A stretch of 47,017 nt of DNA, from positions 1-47,017 of the forward strand of contig JBCCEF010000015.1 in NCBI GenBank assembly GCA_039030395.1. Reading direction: 5' to 3'. A program made the translations under genes and the position numbers. The notes under the pieces were generated by a model. The model had not been told where the DNA came from, ran no database searches, and saw only the letters and a program-made list of their open reading frames with translations. This document shows positions 1 through 8,356 of the stretch, in pieces. How positions within the stretch are numbered: the stretch's first letter is position 1; every line of letters starts with the position of its first letter. The stretch comes from Acidobacteriota bacterium. GTDB taxonomy: Bacteria; Acidobacteriota; Thermoanaerobaculia; Multivoradales; JBCCEF01.

Positions 1-223
1 CCTCACCCTCGACCTCTTCCGCGGCCTCTTCCATCGCGGCCTCGGCCGCCTCGCGAGCGGCAGCGAGCTCGGCGCGCTTGTCGTCCAGCGAGGCCTTCGC
101 CTGCTGAAGCTCCTCCCACTGCGCGTCGAGCGCCGCGGCAGCCTGCTCTTCGATGCTCGGACCACAGCCGACACCGGCCAACAACAGAACCAAAACTACG
201 CAGATACCTATTGAACGCTGCAT
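1..223 (-). CDS. Small coiled-coil lipoprotein (3' end outside window)
   Basis: The reading frame starts at the ATG complementary to 221-223, preceded by a good GAGAGGAGG ribosome-binding site, and runs off the left edge without a stop; 74 codons are visible. The N-terminus MQRSIGICVVLVLLLAGVGC is a lipoprotein-type signal peptide with the modifiable Cys at residue 20. The residue at -3 of the lipobox is Gly rather than the usual Leu, so lipidation is likely but not certain. The rest is a highly charged, Ala/Glu/Lys-rich helix (EEQAAAALDAQWEELQQAKA) typical of a short periplasmic coiled coil. No family is recognised. It is transcribed divergently from the GAF-like gene at 461. Confidence 0.7.
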   Translation of the reverse strand, partial: MQRSIGICVVLVLLLAGVGCGPSIEEQAAAALDAQWEELQQAKASLDDKRAELAAAREAAEAAMEEAAEEVEGE

Positions 224-378
224 TGAACGCCTCCTCTCGTGCTCGGGAATTCGCTCGGGAAGGTACCATAGGGGCGCTGCCCAGACAACCCGATTCCGCG
301 CCCCGCGGCCTGTTTGGAGCGGCTCGTCGGCAAGCTGTAAACGCTTCACGAATCGAGTAGTTTCGGCGCCCGAACGGC

Positions 379-408
379 TTGACACGATGATCGCCCGTCC
401 CCAATAAT
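379..408 (+). promoter_or_regulatory. Sigma70-type promoter for the gene at 461
   Basis: TTGACA at 379-384 and AATAAT at 403-408 are separated by 18 bases, close to the housekeeping consensus. It lies 53 bases upstream of the chosen start at 461. A short GCCC-TTTC-GGGC hairpin (414-425) lies in the predicted leader. Confidence 0.55.
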
Positions 409-460
409 CAAACGCCCTTTCGGGCATTTCATGGAATCCGTCGCGCGGGGAGATTTTCAG

Positions 461-2344
461 ATGTCGTTGACCGAAAAATTTGCGCAGCTCGATGGAGAGA
501 TTCGAGACCTGTTCGAGAAGACTCTCCAAGAGCACCGGGAAGGCCTCAAGCAACGCTTGCGCGAGGGCCAGGAAGAACTCCTCCGGTCCCTCGAAGAAGC
601 GCCGCCAGCCCTCCCCGAAGGCCTGGTCGATCCGGCCTCCCTGACGGCAGCCGTGAAAGGCGAATCGCGCAGCGAAGCCCAGCGGGCCTTTCTCGCCACC
701 TTGCGCCGATTCGACCGCTGCCAGAGCCAGACGGAGGTCCTCCAGGTGTTGCTAGAGGAGAGCGGAGCCTTCGCCGCACGGCGGGCAATCTTCCTCACCC
801 GGAGCGAGGAGGCGACCGGCTGGAGCGGCGCCGGTTGGTCCGATGACGACGGCTCCGGCGAGACCATGCGGGGCGTTTCCATCCCGTTCGATGCGGACGA
901 CGGATGGGCGCGGCTGCGCGACAGCGGCGGCACCATCGCCCTCGGATCCGCGCGCTGCGCCGCCCTGTGCAGCCGCCTCGAAGCCCCGGTGCCCCAGGAA
1001 GGGGTCATCGTCCCGCTGGTTCTGCGCGACCGCATCGCCGCGGCGCTCTACGCCGATCGTCCGTCGGACGACGATTCCTTCGACATCCCCGGCCTGCAGG
1101 CGCTGGTGTACTTGGCCGCCCAGAGCATCGAGACGCTGGCCTTCCGCGACCGTCCGTCCACCCCCAGCCTGTGGCTGCAGGGCGAGTCGCCGGAAGAACA
1201 GCCGGCACTGGCGTTATGGGACAGTTCCGCGCCGGCCACCCCTCCAGCGCCCACGACTCCGGCGCAGCCCGCCCAGGAAGAATCCCAGGCGACCGAAGAA
1301 CCGGCCACCGAACAACCGGCGACCGAAGAACCGGCGACGGGGACTCCCGAGAGTATCGACGCCGACGCTTCGGAAAGCGCCGCCGCGAGCGTTCAGGAAA
1401 CAGGGTTCCAGACCACCGATATCCCCACCCCGCCACCGACGGCGCCCCCCGAGCCGGAGGAACCGGAGCCGGCGGTGGAGGAAAGCGCGGCGGAGGAAGG
1501 AGACGCCTCCGGCGATTCCGGACCGGCCCTCGAGGAACTCCAGGAAATGGAGCTGGCCGATGCCGATTCGAGCTTCTGGTCCATGCCCCAGGAAGTGGCG
1601 GACCAGACCCTGATCGGCCACTCGCAGATCGGAGATGGGTCGATCGGTCGCGCGCAGATCGAAGAAGCGCAGGCCGAAGACCAGGGGGCCTCGCCGGAAG
1701 ACCTGTTCGAGGAGGACGAGGTTCCCGCCGAACCGCCGCCCATCTCTTCGACCCTCGAACTGGGCAACGTCGACCTCGAAGCGGTGCGCGAGGAACACGA
1801 ACAGGCCGCCACCCAGGCGGACGAAGGGGAAGCAGTGGACGCACCCACCGAAGAAGCCGTCGCTGAGCCGGCACCGACGGGCGGCGAGGTGGGCCAGGAG
1901 ACGGTGATGATCGACCGCTCGCGCTTCGCCGGCACCTTCGGAGATCCGCCACCGGCCGCCGCGGCGCCGCCGGAAGATCCCAGGGAATCCACTCTCAGTT
2001 CCGGCGCTCAGGTGGTGCCGCCGCAGGATGTCGACGGTCCCGGCTGGGCCTTCGCCAGCCTCGATAGCGCCTCTGCCAACGAGGCCGCCGGCGATGCCGA
2101 GCACGAAGAAGCCCGGCGCCTGGCCCGCCTGTTGGTCAGCGAGATCCGCCTATACAACGAAGAGCAAGTGGAAGAAGGCCGGCGTCACGGCGATATCTAC
2201 CGCCGGCTCAAGGACGATATCGACCGCTCACGCCAGATGTACCGGGAGCGGGTGAGCCAGACCATCGCCGACTCTTCCGACTACTTTCAGCAAGAACTCG
2301 TGCGCATCCTGGGCGCCGGAGACGCCAACGCCCTCGGCATGTAG
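461..2344 (+). CDS. GAF-like domain protein with long disordered acidic/proline region
   Basis: The protein has 627 residues from the ATG at 461, chosen over the upstream ATG at 431 because GGGGAG sits correctly spaced before it. Residues 1-80 are a charged helical segment (start MSLTEKFAQLDGEI). About 85-205 looks like a degenerate GAF/sensor fold, including IVPLVLRDRIAAALYADRP and a terminal helix. About 215-545 is low-complexity Glu/Pro/Ala/Thr sequence, including near-repeats of ATEEPATEQ. The last 80 residues form a charged helical domain (EEARRLARLLVSEIRLYNEE) that looks conserved. No signal peptide or transmembrane segment is seen, so it is cytoplasmic. The architecture, folded-disordered-folded, suggests a scaffold or sensor. 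Function is unknown and the GAF call is by pattern only. Confidence 0.75.
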   Translation: MSLTEKFAQLDGEIRDLFEKTLQEHREGLKQRLREGQEELLRSLEEAPPALPEGLVDPASLTAAVKGESRSEAQRAFLATLRRFDRCQSQTEVLQVLLEESGAFAARRAIFLTRSEEATGWSGAGWSDDDGSGETMRGVSIPFDADDGWARLRDSGGTIALGSARCAALCSRLEAPVPQEGVIVPLVLRDRIAAALYADRPSDDDSFDIPGLQALVYLAAQSIETLAFRDRPSTPSLWLQGESPEEQPALALWDSSAPATPPAPTTPAQPAQEESQATEEPATEQPATEEPATGTPESIDADASESAAASVQETGFQTTDIPTPPPTAPPEPEEPEPAVEESAAEEGDASGDSGPALEELQEMELADADSSFWSMPQEVADQTLIGHSQIGDGSIGRAQIEEAQAEDQGASPEDLFEEDEVPAEPPPISSTLELGNVDLEAVREEHEQAATQADEGEAVDAPTEEAVAEPAPTGGEVGQETVMIDRSRFAGTFGDPPPAAAAPPEDPRESTLSSGAQVVPPQDVDGPGWAFASLDSASANEAAGDAEHEEARRLARLLVSEIRLYNEEQVEEGRRHGDIYRRLKDDIDRSRQMYRERVSQTIADSSDYFQQELVRILGAGDANALGM

Positions 2345-2365
2345 CGCACACAACCTTCAATTGGG

Positions 2366-4594
2366 GTGAGTCCGATCATCATTCGACGCCTTCTCCTGTT
2401 CGCCCCGCTGATCCTGACCGCTTCTTTTTTGTCGGGATCGTCACAAGAAGAGTTCGTCCCGGCGCTGCGGCCCGCCCCGACCGATTCCCCGCCGCCGGGA
2501 GTCCTCGCCAAAATCTCACTGCGCGACCACCTGGCGCCTTTCGGCGACGCCGCCGAGGCGCTGCGAGCCGGCGACTGCTCCACCGCCATGGAGTCCCTCT
2601 CCGCGGCCGCCGCCGGGGAGGCTCCGCAAGCCGCCGTCCGCCTGGCGCGCGGTTTCCACGCCCACGCCTGCGAGGACATTCAGGCCGCCGAGCAGCTCCT
2701 CGCCGCCGGCTGGAACGGCAGCGAGCTGGAGGATTGGCGCCTCTACCTGCTCGCCGATGCGGCCGCGGCGGCGGAACACGGCGCGGCCGCCGAAGAGGCC
2801 TTCGAAGCGCTGCTGTCGGCCTTCCCAACCTCTCATCTGGCCCCCCGCGCCCTGCTGCGATCCACCGAACTGGCCCACCTGCGGGACGATCCCCTCACCG
2901 CCGCCGAGCGCATCGAGCGCGGCCGCCGGGCCGACCTGCCGGCGGCGCTGCGCGGTGAGCTGGAACGGATCGCCTGGGAACTCGGAACCGCACAACAGAA
3001 TCTCGACTTGCTGCGTTCCGCGCGCCGCTATCTGCTGACCGAGGAGCCGCTGGTCGCCCAGGATCTCGAACTGGCAGAGGCGCTGCGTCAGCCGTCCGGC
3101 GAGATCGCCTGGGAACTACTCCTTGAACCGTCGGACCTCACGCGGCGAGCGGTGCGGCTGATCGAGGTCGACCTGCCGGGAGCCGCCTGGACCACCCTCA
3201 ACAGCCTGCCCGATGGGGAGCGCGGAGCGGATTGGAGCCTGCTGGCCGCCCGCGCCCTGACCGCCGACCGACGAGGCGCCCGGGCGCTCCAGGTGCTGGC
3301 GTCGCAGGAGACCGCCGACCCGGTCGTCGAAGGGCGCCTCAACCTGGCCCGGGCGGAAGCGGCCCTCGACGCCGCGACGGCGCGCAAGGGCCGCACCAAT
3401 TTGCCGACGGCGGAACGGAAGGCACTGCGGAAACAAGCGCTGGTCTACCTCGACCGGGCCGCCCGCCGCCCGGAATTGGCGGCAACGGCCCTCACGCGGA
3501 TGTTCCGGCTGCTCGATGAGCCGGAGCAGTTCGAACAGGCCCTCGACGTACTCCAGCGGCTGCGGACCCTGGACCCGGACAACACCCTCGGCGCCAAGTT
3601 CCTGTGGCAACTCGGGTGGCGCGAATTCGAGCGGCGCAACGCCTCCGGGGCGATCGGCTACTGGGCGGAACTGGGAACCCTCTACCCGGAGAGCCGCTAC
3701 CGCCGCGCCGGCACCTACTGGTCCGGCCGCGCCTTCGAGCGGTTGGGCGAAAAGGAGCGGGCGGACCAGGTGTTCCACGCCATCGCCGCCGCCGACACGA
3801 CGGACTTCTACCGCCGCTTCGCCTTGACTCGGCTCGACCTGCCGGCGGAAAACCCCGGCCCGGCCGCGGCGCGGCCCTGGCCGAGCCATCCGCGGCTGGA
3901 TCGCGCCCTCCTGCTGAGCGATCTCGGCCTCGACCACCTGGCGATGACCGAGATGGACGCGGTCATCGAGGCCCACGGCGACGCAATTCCCGAAAGCACC
4001 TACAAGGCGCACCAATCCGCCGTCTTCGCCCGCCAGGGAAAGCGGGTCGAGAGCATTCGTCGCATCCGGCAGGCGTTCCCGGCCCTCGGCAGCGCCGAGC
4101 AGGCAGGGGTGCCGGAGCGCGCTCTGGAGCTGTACTACCCGGTCCAGTACGAGGACCTGATCCGACGCCACGCCCGCGACCAGGGCCTGCCCCTGCACTT
4201 GGTCCTCGGCATGATCCGCCAGGAGAGCGCCTTCGACCTCCAGGCTCAAAGCTGGGCCGGCGCCCGTGGCCTGATGCAACTCATGCCGGCGACGGGCCGC
4301 GAGGTCGCCGGCCGCCTCGGCCTGCGCTGGTCGCGCTCCCGCTTGGCCGACCCGGCATTCAACGTGCAGCTCGGCACCGCCTACTTCCGCGAAGTGCTGG
4401 CGATGTTCGACGGCAACGTCGAACTCGCCCTCGCCGGTTACAACGGCGGTCCGTACCGCATCAAACGCCTGTGGCGACAGTCCCCGGATGGCGAGTTGGA
4501 CGTCTTCGTGGAGGGCTTGAAGATCGAAGAGTCGCGCAACTACGTCAAGCGCATTCTGCTGCTGTCGGACAGCTATCGACGGCGGGTTTCTTGA
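2366..4594 (+). CDS. Soluble lytic murein transglycosylase (Slt family)
   Basis: The 742-residue secreted enzyme is predicted to cleave peptidoglycan glycan strands with 1,6-anhydro product formation. A GTG start at 2366 gives a signal peptide (SPIIIRRLLLFAPLILTASF). About residues 40-590 are Ala/Leu/Arg-rich helical repeats, like the TPR-type superhelical U-domain of Slt70. The C-terminal SLT domain holds the catalytic Glu in IRQESAFD (E620), followed by GARGLMQLMPAT and the LALAGYNGGP motif, all hallmarks of GH23 lytic transglycosylases. The overall length exceeds Slt70 (about 640) through a longer repeat region. Its TGA overlaps the TTG start of the next gene (TTGA), implying translational coupling. 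Confidence 0.93.
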   Translation: MSPIIIRRLLLFAPLILTASFLSGSSQEEFVPALRPAPTDSPPPGVLAKISLRDHLAPFGDAAEALRAGDCSTAMESLSAAAAGEAPQAAVRLARGFHAHACEDIQAAEQLLAAGWNGSELEDWRLYLLADAAAAAEHGAAAEEAFEALLSAFPTSHLAPRALLRSTELAHLRDDPLTAAERIERGRRADLPAALRGELERIAWELGTAQQNLDLLRSARRYLLTEEPLVAQDLELAEALRQPSGEIAWELLLEPSDLTRRAVRLIEVDLPGAAWTTLNSLPDGERGADWSLLAARALTADRRGARALQVLASQETADPVVEGRLNLARAEAALDAATARKGRTNLPTAERKALRKQALVYLDRAARRPELAATALTRMFRLLDEPEQFEQALDVLQRLRTLDPDNTLGAKFLWQLGWREFERRNASGAIGYWAELGTLYPESRYRRAGTYWSGRAFERLGEKERADQVFHAIAAADTTDFYRRFALTRLDLPAENPGPAAARPWPSHPRLDRALLLSDLGLDHLAMTEMDAVIEAHGDAIPESTYKAHQSAVFARQGKRVESIRRIRQAFPALGSAEQAGVPERALELYYPVQYEDLIRRHARDQGLPLHLVLGMIRQESAFDLQAQSWAGARGLMQLMPATGREVAGRLGLRWSRSRLADPAFNVQLGTAYFREVLAMFDGNVELALAGYNGGPYRIKRLWRQSPDGELDVFVEGLKIEESRNYVKRILLLSDSYRRRVS

Positions 4595-6018
4595 TTCGAA
4601 GAGCACACCTGACGGGCCGCGGCGGAGCGCTCGCGATCCTGTGGTTCGGTGTTGCGCTCCTCGGGTGCGGCAACCCGGAGCCGGGCACCGGCGCCGAGCC
4701 GCCGGCGCCGAGTGTGCACCGCGGCCCGGTCCTCCTCGTTACCTTCAGCGGCTTGCGGGCCGATGCCCTGGGACCGGCAACGCCAAGTCTCCAGAGCTTT
4801 GCCGAATCCGCGACCTGGCGAGGCACGGCGATCGCCGCTTCGACCCGCAGCGGGCCGAGCCTCGCCACCCTGGCGACGGGACTCCAGCCCTGGTCCCACG
4901 GCGTGCTGCACTACGACCGCGCCGGCCTGGGGTCCGAATACCGCACCCTCGCCGAAGCCTTTCGGGCCCTCGGCTTCACCACCGGCGGCTACTCCGGCGG
5001 CCGTTGGTTCCGTTCGAAATTCGGCCTGGCGCAAGGATTCGAAACCTTCGCCGCCACCGGCCGGGCGCGCCGGGCCGCCGGCCATCTCGAAAGCCTAGAG
5101 CGAGGACCGACCTTCCTGTGGATCGACCTCGACGCGCCCCGCAGCCCCTACGTCCATCGACCCTGGCTGGAACAGAAGCTCGACCGACCGCTCCCTCCCG
5201 ACCTGCCGGAGCGGCTGACCACCGCAGATCTCCAGGACTACCGCTTCGACTCGCCCGCCGCCGGCGAACGACTCAGCGCCCTCTATCGCCTCAACGCCGC
5301 CTACGCGGACACCCTCTTCGAGCGCTTGATCTCCGCCCTCGACCGCAGTGGCCTGGGCGAAGAGACGCTGGTGGTGGCGACGTCCCTGTACGGCGACGAA
5401 CTGGGCGAGGAAGGCCGCGCCGGCCACGGCCAATCCCTCGCCCGCGGAGCCATCGAAGTGCCCCTGTGGATCCGCTTTCCGCAGGGCTGGAACCGGCCGC
5501 TCGCCGTACCGGAAAATCAGCCGGTGGCGGCAGCCCGCTTGTGGGCCACTCTGGTCGAAGCGGCCGGCGGTGAGGTACCGCCCGCCATCGCGCCATCGCT
5601 CTTCCGCCCGGCACCGGCGGGAGCCTTGTCGGAGCTGTACCGCACGGAGACCGGCGAAAACCTGTTCTCGTGGGTCGAGGACGACCGCCAACTGGTGCGA
5701 CGGGTTTCCTTCCCACCGGATGCCTTCGCCACCACCCCGGCCTTCATCGGCAGTGGGCCGGTGGCGGAGACCTCGCGGGTTTGGTTGCCGGCCGGGAGGG
5801 TCGAAACGATCTCCGACGGCCGCCCGGAGGAGACCCCCGAGGCGGCTCACATGGCCGCCCGTTGGCGAGAGCTGGAGGCCGCCGGGGCAACCCCCGAACA
5901 GCTCCGGAGAGAGCGTTTCGCGGGCCGAAATTCCCGTTTTTCCGATGGTATAGTCAGCCCTTCCCCAGGTCGGGGATTTTGGGTCCATAGCTCAGCGGTT
6001 AGAGCGTCCGGCTCATAA
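4591..6018 (+). CDS. Sulfatase-fold lipoprotein, predicted pseudoenzyme, overlapping tRNA gene
   Basis: A TTG start at 4591 overlaps the previous stop and gives 475 residues with a lipoprotein signal (FGVALLGC, Cys26). The alkaline-phosphatase/sulfatase fold is recognisable: VLLVTFSGLRADALG near 47-61, SGPSLATLATG at 87-97, VVATSLYGDELGEEG at 261-275. Key positions are lost. The metal-binding Asp of the usual VTFDALRAD is Ser53, the Asp-His of the usual SDHGE is Leu266-Tyr267, and the His of PHSPY is Arg184 (PRSPY). It is therefore probably catalytically dead and may bind a glycan or act structurally. The only in-frame stop lies inside the tRNA gene, a 38-base overlap. The last 30 residues look non-conserved, so a real stop lost by mutation is possible. 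Confidence 0.8.
   Translation: MIRRAHLTGRGGALAILWFGVALLGCGNPEPGTGAEPPAPSVHRGPVLLVTFSGLRADALGPATPSLQSFAESATWRGTAIAASTRSGPSLATLATGLQPWSHGVLHYDRAGLGSEYRTLAEAFRALGFTTGGYSGGRWFRSKFGLAQGFETFAATGRARRAAGHLESLERGPTFLWIDLDAPRSPYVHRPWLEQKLDRPLPPDLPERLTTADLQDYRFDSPAAGERLSALYRLNAAYADTLFERLISALDRSGLGEETLVVATSLYGDELGEEGRAGHGQSLARGAIEVPLWIRFPQGWNRPLAVPENQPVAAARLWATLVEAAGGEVPPAIAPSLFRPAPAGALSELYRTETGENLFSWVEDDRQLVRRVSFPPDAFATTPAFIGSGPVAETSRVWLPAGRVETISDGRPEETPEAAHMAARWRELEAAGATPEQLRRERFAGRNSRFSDGIVSPSPGRGFWVHSSAVRASGS
5949..5954 (+). promoter_or_regulatory. Possible -10 element for the tRNA gene
   Basis: TATAGT lies 27 bases before the mature tRNA 5' end, at a distance suited to a short leader. It sits inside the 3' end of the sulfatase-fold reading frame. 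No convincing -35 hexamer is visible 16-18 bases upstream. Confidence 0.35.
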
Positions 6019-6053
6019 CCGGCAGGTCCCTGGTTCGAATCCAGGTGGACCCA
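5981..6053 (+). tRNA. tRNA with CAU anticodon (elongator Met or Ile2)
   Basis: A complete 73-base cloverleaf is visible. The acceptor stem is GGGTCCA (5981-5987) with TGGACCC (6046-6052) and discriminator A6053. The D arm is GCTC/GAGC. The anticodon loop CTCATAA has CAT at 6014-6016. The T arm is CCTGG-TTCGAAT-CCAGG (6029-6045). The outermost anticodon-stem pair is T-C, a mismatch. CCA is not encoded after the discriminator. The initiator is excluded because acceptor pair 1-72 is G-C. Elongator Met cannot be separated from lysidine-modified Ile2 by eye. The short D-loop resembles Ile2. Confidence 0.93.
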
Positions 6054-6171
6054 CGGCTGTCAAGAAACCTGGCAGTCGGCCGCAACGGGTGAACCCACGT
6101 CGCGCGGAGGTCGAGGGACCGCATTTGAAAGTCGCCGCCACGATGCCGCAGGCAAGCGAAGAAAGACGAGC

Positions 6172-6930
6172 ATGAGCCGAGATCTCGAAAACGTCATTGC
6201 GCTTCACCACACGCTGGTTTCCCTCGAGGAGGCGCGCCGCCAGCTCAACGAGATTCCCGATTGGATGAGCGAACTGCACGCCGAGCACACCGCCATCCGC
6301 CTCGAGATCGAAGAACTGGAAGCCAAGGCCGACGAAGCGGGCCAGCAGCGCCGCGCCGCTGAAGCCGCCATCGAGGACGCGCAGGAAAAACTCAAGCGCT
6401 ACCAACAGCAGATCAACGCCGTCACCACCCAGCGCGAGTACGGCGCCCTGCTGTCCGAGATCGACGCCGTCAAGAACCAGATCGCGGGCGAAGAGGAGCA
6501 GGGCATCGCCGCCCTCGAAGGCGCCGAAGCGGCGCGCAAGGAAGCCGAGGAAAAGCGCGCCAGCTTCCAGGAACTCGACGACCGCTACAGCAGCGAGCTC
6601 GCCAAGTGGGAGGCCGAGAAGCCGAGCGTCGCCGAGCGCGTTGCCGCCCTCGAAGCAGAAGAAACCGAAGCCCGCAAGGCCGTGCCGCGCCCCATCGCCT
6701 CCCTTTTCGAGCGCATCCGCGACCGCAGCGCCGGCGTCGCCCTGGCGGCGGTGCGGATCATGGAGCGCCCCGGCGGCAAAGGTCCCCGCGAGTGGCACTG
6801 CGCCGTCTGCAACTACCGCGTGCGGCCGCAGGCGGTGGTCGACATCCGCAACAACTCGGCCATCGTGCAATGCGATGGCTGCAAGCGCATCCTCTACCTC
6901 GAGGAACAGAACGAGAACGGCACCGTCTGA
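6172..6930 (+). CDS. C4 zinc-ribbon coiled-coil protein (COG1579 type)
   Basis: The 252-residue cytoplasmic protein has a long antiparallel coiled coil (about residues 5-170, rich in Glu/Ala/Lys/Arg heptads) followed by a C-terminal zinc ribbon. The ribbon has two Cys pairs, WHCAVCNYRVRP and VQCDGCKRILYL. This matches the CT398/COG1579 family, whose members have been proposed to act in nucleic-acid-related or flagellar chaperone roles but remain poorly characterised. The motif VTTQREYGALLSEI, near residue 82, is a typical conserved patch of the family. A GAAAGACGAG sequence precedes the ATG. The gene is followed after five bases by the YggS-type gene, so the two are probably co-transcribed. 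Confidence 0.88.
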   Translation: MSRDLENVIALHHTLVSLEEARRQLNEIPDWMSELHAEHTAIRLEIEELEAKADEAGQQRRAAEAAIEDAQEKLKRYQQQINAVTTQREYGALLSEIDAVKNQIAGEEEQGIAALEGAEAARKEAEEKRASFQELDDRYSSELAKWEAEKPSVAERVAALEAEETEARKAVPRPIASLFERIRDRSAGVALAAVRIMERPGGKGPREWHCAVCNYRVRPQAVVDIRNNSAIVQCDGCKRILYLEEQNENGTV

Positions 6931-6935
6931 CCACC

Positions 6936-7712
6936 ATGGTCGGTGCCGAAGGGGTCGGGATCGAAAGGGCCGGGACCGATGGAGTCGACGCCGAGGGGGT
7001 CGACACCGACTCCGCTGCGGACCGGCTGCGCCGGATTCACCAGCGAATCGCCGAGGCCTGCGAACGCAGCGGCCGAACTCCTCACCAGGTCACCCTGGTC
7101 GGTGCCTCCAAACGACAGAGCGCCGAACGCCTGCGGGCGGTGCGCGATGCCGGCCTGCGAGTATTCGGCGAAAACCAGGTCGGGGAAGGCGAGGCGCACC
7201 GCGATCTGCTGACCCCTTCGGCGGCGGGCGAAGCTCTCGAATGGCACCTGATCGGCCCCCTCCAGTCCAACAAGGCCAAGCGAGCGGCCCAGCTCTTCGA
7301 GGTGTTCCACGCCGTCGACCGGGTGAAGATCGGACGCGTCCTCGACCGTCATCTCAGCGAGGCGAATCGGCGGGCCATCGCCTTTCTGGAGATCAACCTG
7401 GGGAACGAGGAGAGCAAGCACGGCTTTGCGCCGGCAGCCGTGGCCGAGGCCGCCCGGTCGCTGGCGGACCTCGAACATCTCGACATCCGTGGCCTGATGG
7501 CGATCCCGCCGCCGGAGGGGTCCGAAGATCGCGCCCGGCAGTGGTTCCAGCAACTCGTCCGCCTGCGCGATGACCTCGATCGCCGTCCCGAATGGGCCGG
7601 ACGCTTGCGCCACCTCTCGATGGGCATGAGCGGTGATTTCGAACTCGCCGTCGAAGAGGGTGCCACCCACATTCGAGTAGGTACTGCCTTGTTCGGCCCT
7701 CGAAAGAGCTAA
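6936..7712 (+). CDS. YggS/PROSC family pyridoxal-phosphate homeostasis protein
   Basis: The 258-residue protein is predicted to bind PLP on Lys59 in VTLVGASKR, as in bacterial YggS and human PLPBP, and to buffer cellular B6 and amino-acid pools. Other family marks are FGENQVGEG, WHLIGPLQSNKAK, the sequence NLGNEESKHGF, and the C-terminal SMGMSGDFELAVEEGAT with RVGTALFG. The first 28 residues are a Gly/Val/Asp-rich near-repeat (GVGIERAGTDGVDAEGVDTD) not normal for the family. The true start could be later, but no better ATG or GTG with a ribosome site is visible. Confidence 0.92.
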   Translation: MVGAEGVGIERAGTDGVDAEGVDTDSAADRLRRIHQRIAEACERSGRTPHQVTLVGASKRQSAERLRAVRDAGLRVFGENQVGEGEAHRDLLTPSAAGEALEWHLIGPLQSNKAKRAAQLFEVFHAVDRVKIGRVLDRHLSEANRRAIAFLEINLGNEESKHGFAPAAVAEAARSLADLEHLDIRGLMAIPPPEGSEDRARQWFQQLVRLRDDLDRRPEWAGRLRHLSMGMSGDFELAVEEGATHIRVGTALFGPRKS

Positions 7713-7815
7713 CAGGGTGCTGAACCAGGCCTTCGACCTACGGTTTCAGCTACCCTGCTAGCTTTCTTCTGTCGGGGACTGCAAGGGGATGAGGAGTTTT
7801 CAGCGCCCTGCTAAG
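7711..7815. repeat. REP-like palindromic element, cluster of three motif copies
   Basis: CAGGGTGCTGAACC (7713-7726) faces GGTTTCAGCTACCCTGCTA (7742-7760), forming an imperfect hairpin. A further inverted copy, TTTCAGCGCCCTGCTA, lies at 7798-7813. The same core (CAGGGTGCTGAA and its complement) recurs at 36971-37012 and, diverged, at 35252-35302, always between genes. This is the pattern of a dispersed extragenic palindrome. Confidence 0.6.
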
Positions 7816-7855
7816 TGGTGGTAGAATCGGCGCTTATCCCCCGCTGGGAGACCCA

Positions 7856-8356
7856 ATGGCACTGACTCCGCTCGAAATCCAGAAGACCCGTTTCTCGCAG
7901 AAGCTGCGCGGTTTCGACCCCCAGGAGGTCAACGACTTCCTGGAGATCGTGGCCGAAGAGCTGGCCAAGCAACTCGCTGAGATCGACCGCCTCGGGCGCG
8001 AAAACCGCTACTACCGCCAGCGCCTGGAAGACGCCGGTCAGCGCGAGCATCAGCTCCAGGAAACCTTGCTGCGGGCCCAGAAGGTGTCCGACGAGATCAC
8101 CGACGCGGCCAAGCGCGAGGCCAAGTTGATGGTCAAGGAATCGGAGATCGCCGCCGACAAGGTAGTGCGCCAGGCCATCGAGCAGTCCACCCGCATCGAG
8201 AGCAAGGTCGACGGCCTGCGGGTGGCCCGACGGGAACTCCAGCTCAAGCTCAAGAACACCATCGACCTGTTCCAGCGCATCCTCGAAGCGGACATGGAAG
8301 AGGATCGCGAGACGGCCGTGGTGCGCACCCTGCCGCTGAAGAAAAAAGAAGCTTGA
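7856..8356 (+). CDS. divIVA: DivIVA-domain protein
   Basis: The 166-residue protein has the typical DivIVA N-terminus, MALTPLEIQKTRFSQKLRGF followed by DPQEVNDFLE, then a parallel coiled coil to about residue 150. DivIVA-type proteins assemble at negatively curved membranes and organise cell poles, septum placement or envelope growth. The N-terminal hydrophobic/basic residues that touch the membrane are present. Length matches short Gram-negative members. GGGAG precedes the ATG, and the stop overlaps the TTG of the DUF6922-like gene (TTGA). Confidence 0.9.
   Translation: MALTPLEIQKTRFSQKLRGFDPQEVNDFLEIVAEELAKQLAEIDRLGRENRYYRQRLEDAGQREHQLQETLLRAQKVSDEITDAAKREAKLMVKESEIAADKVVRQAIEQSTRIESKVDGLRVARRELQLKLKNTIDLFQRILEADMEEDRETAVVRTLPLKKKEA

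Noticed and set aside
3116-4606. Long minus-strand open frame opposite the lytic transglycosylase
   Set aside because: It mirrors the plus-strand gene, shows no family motifs, and arises from high third-position GC.
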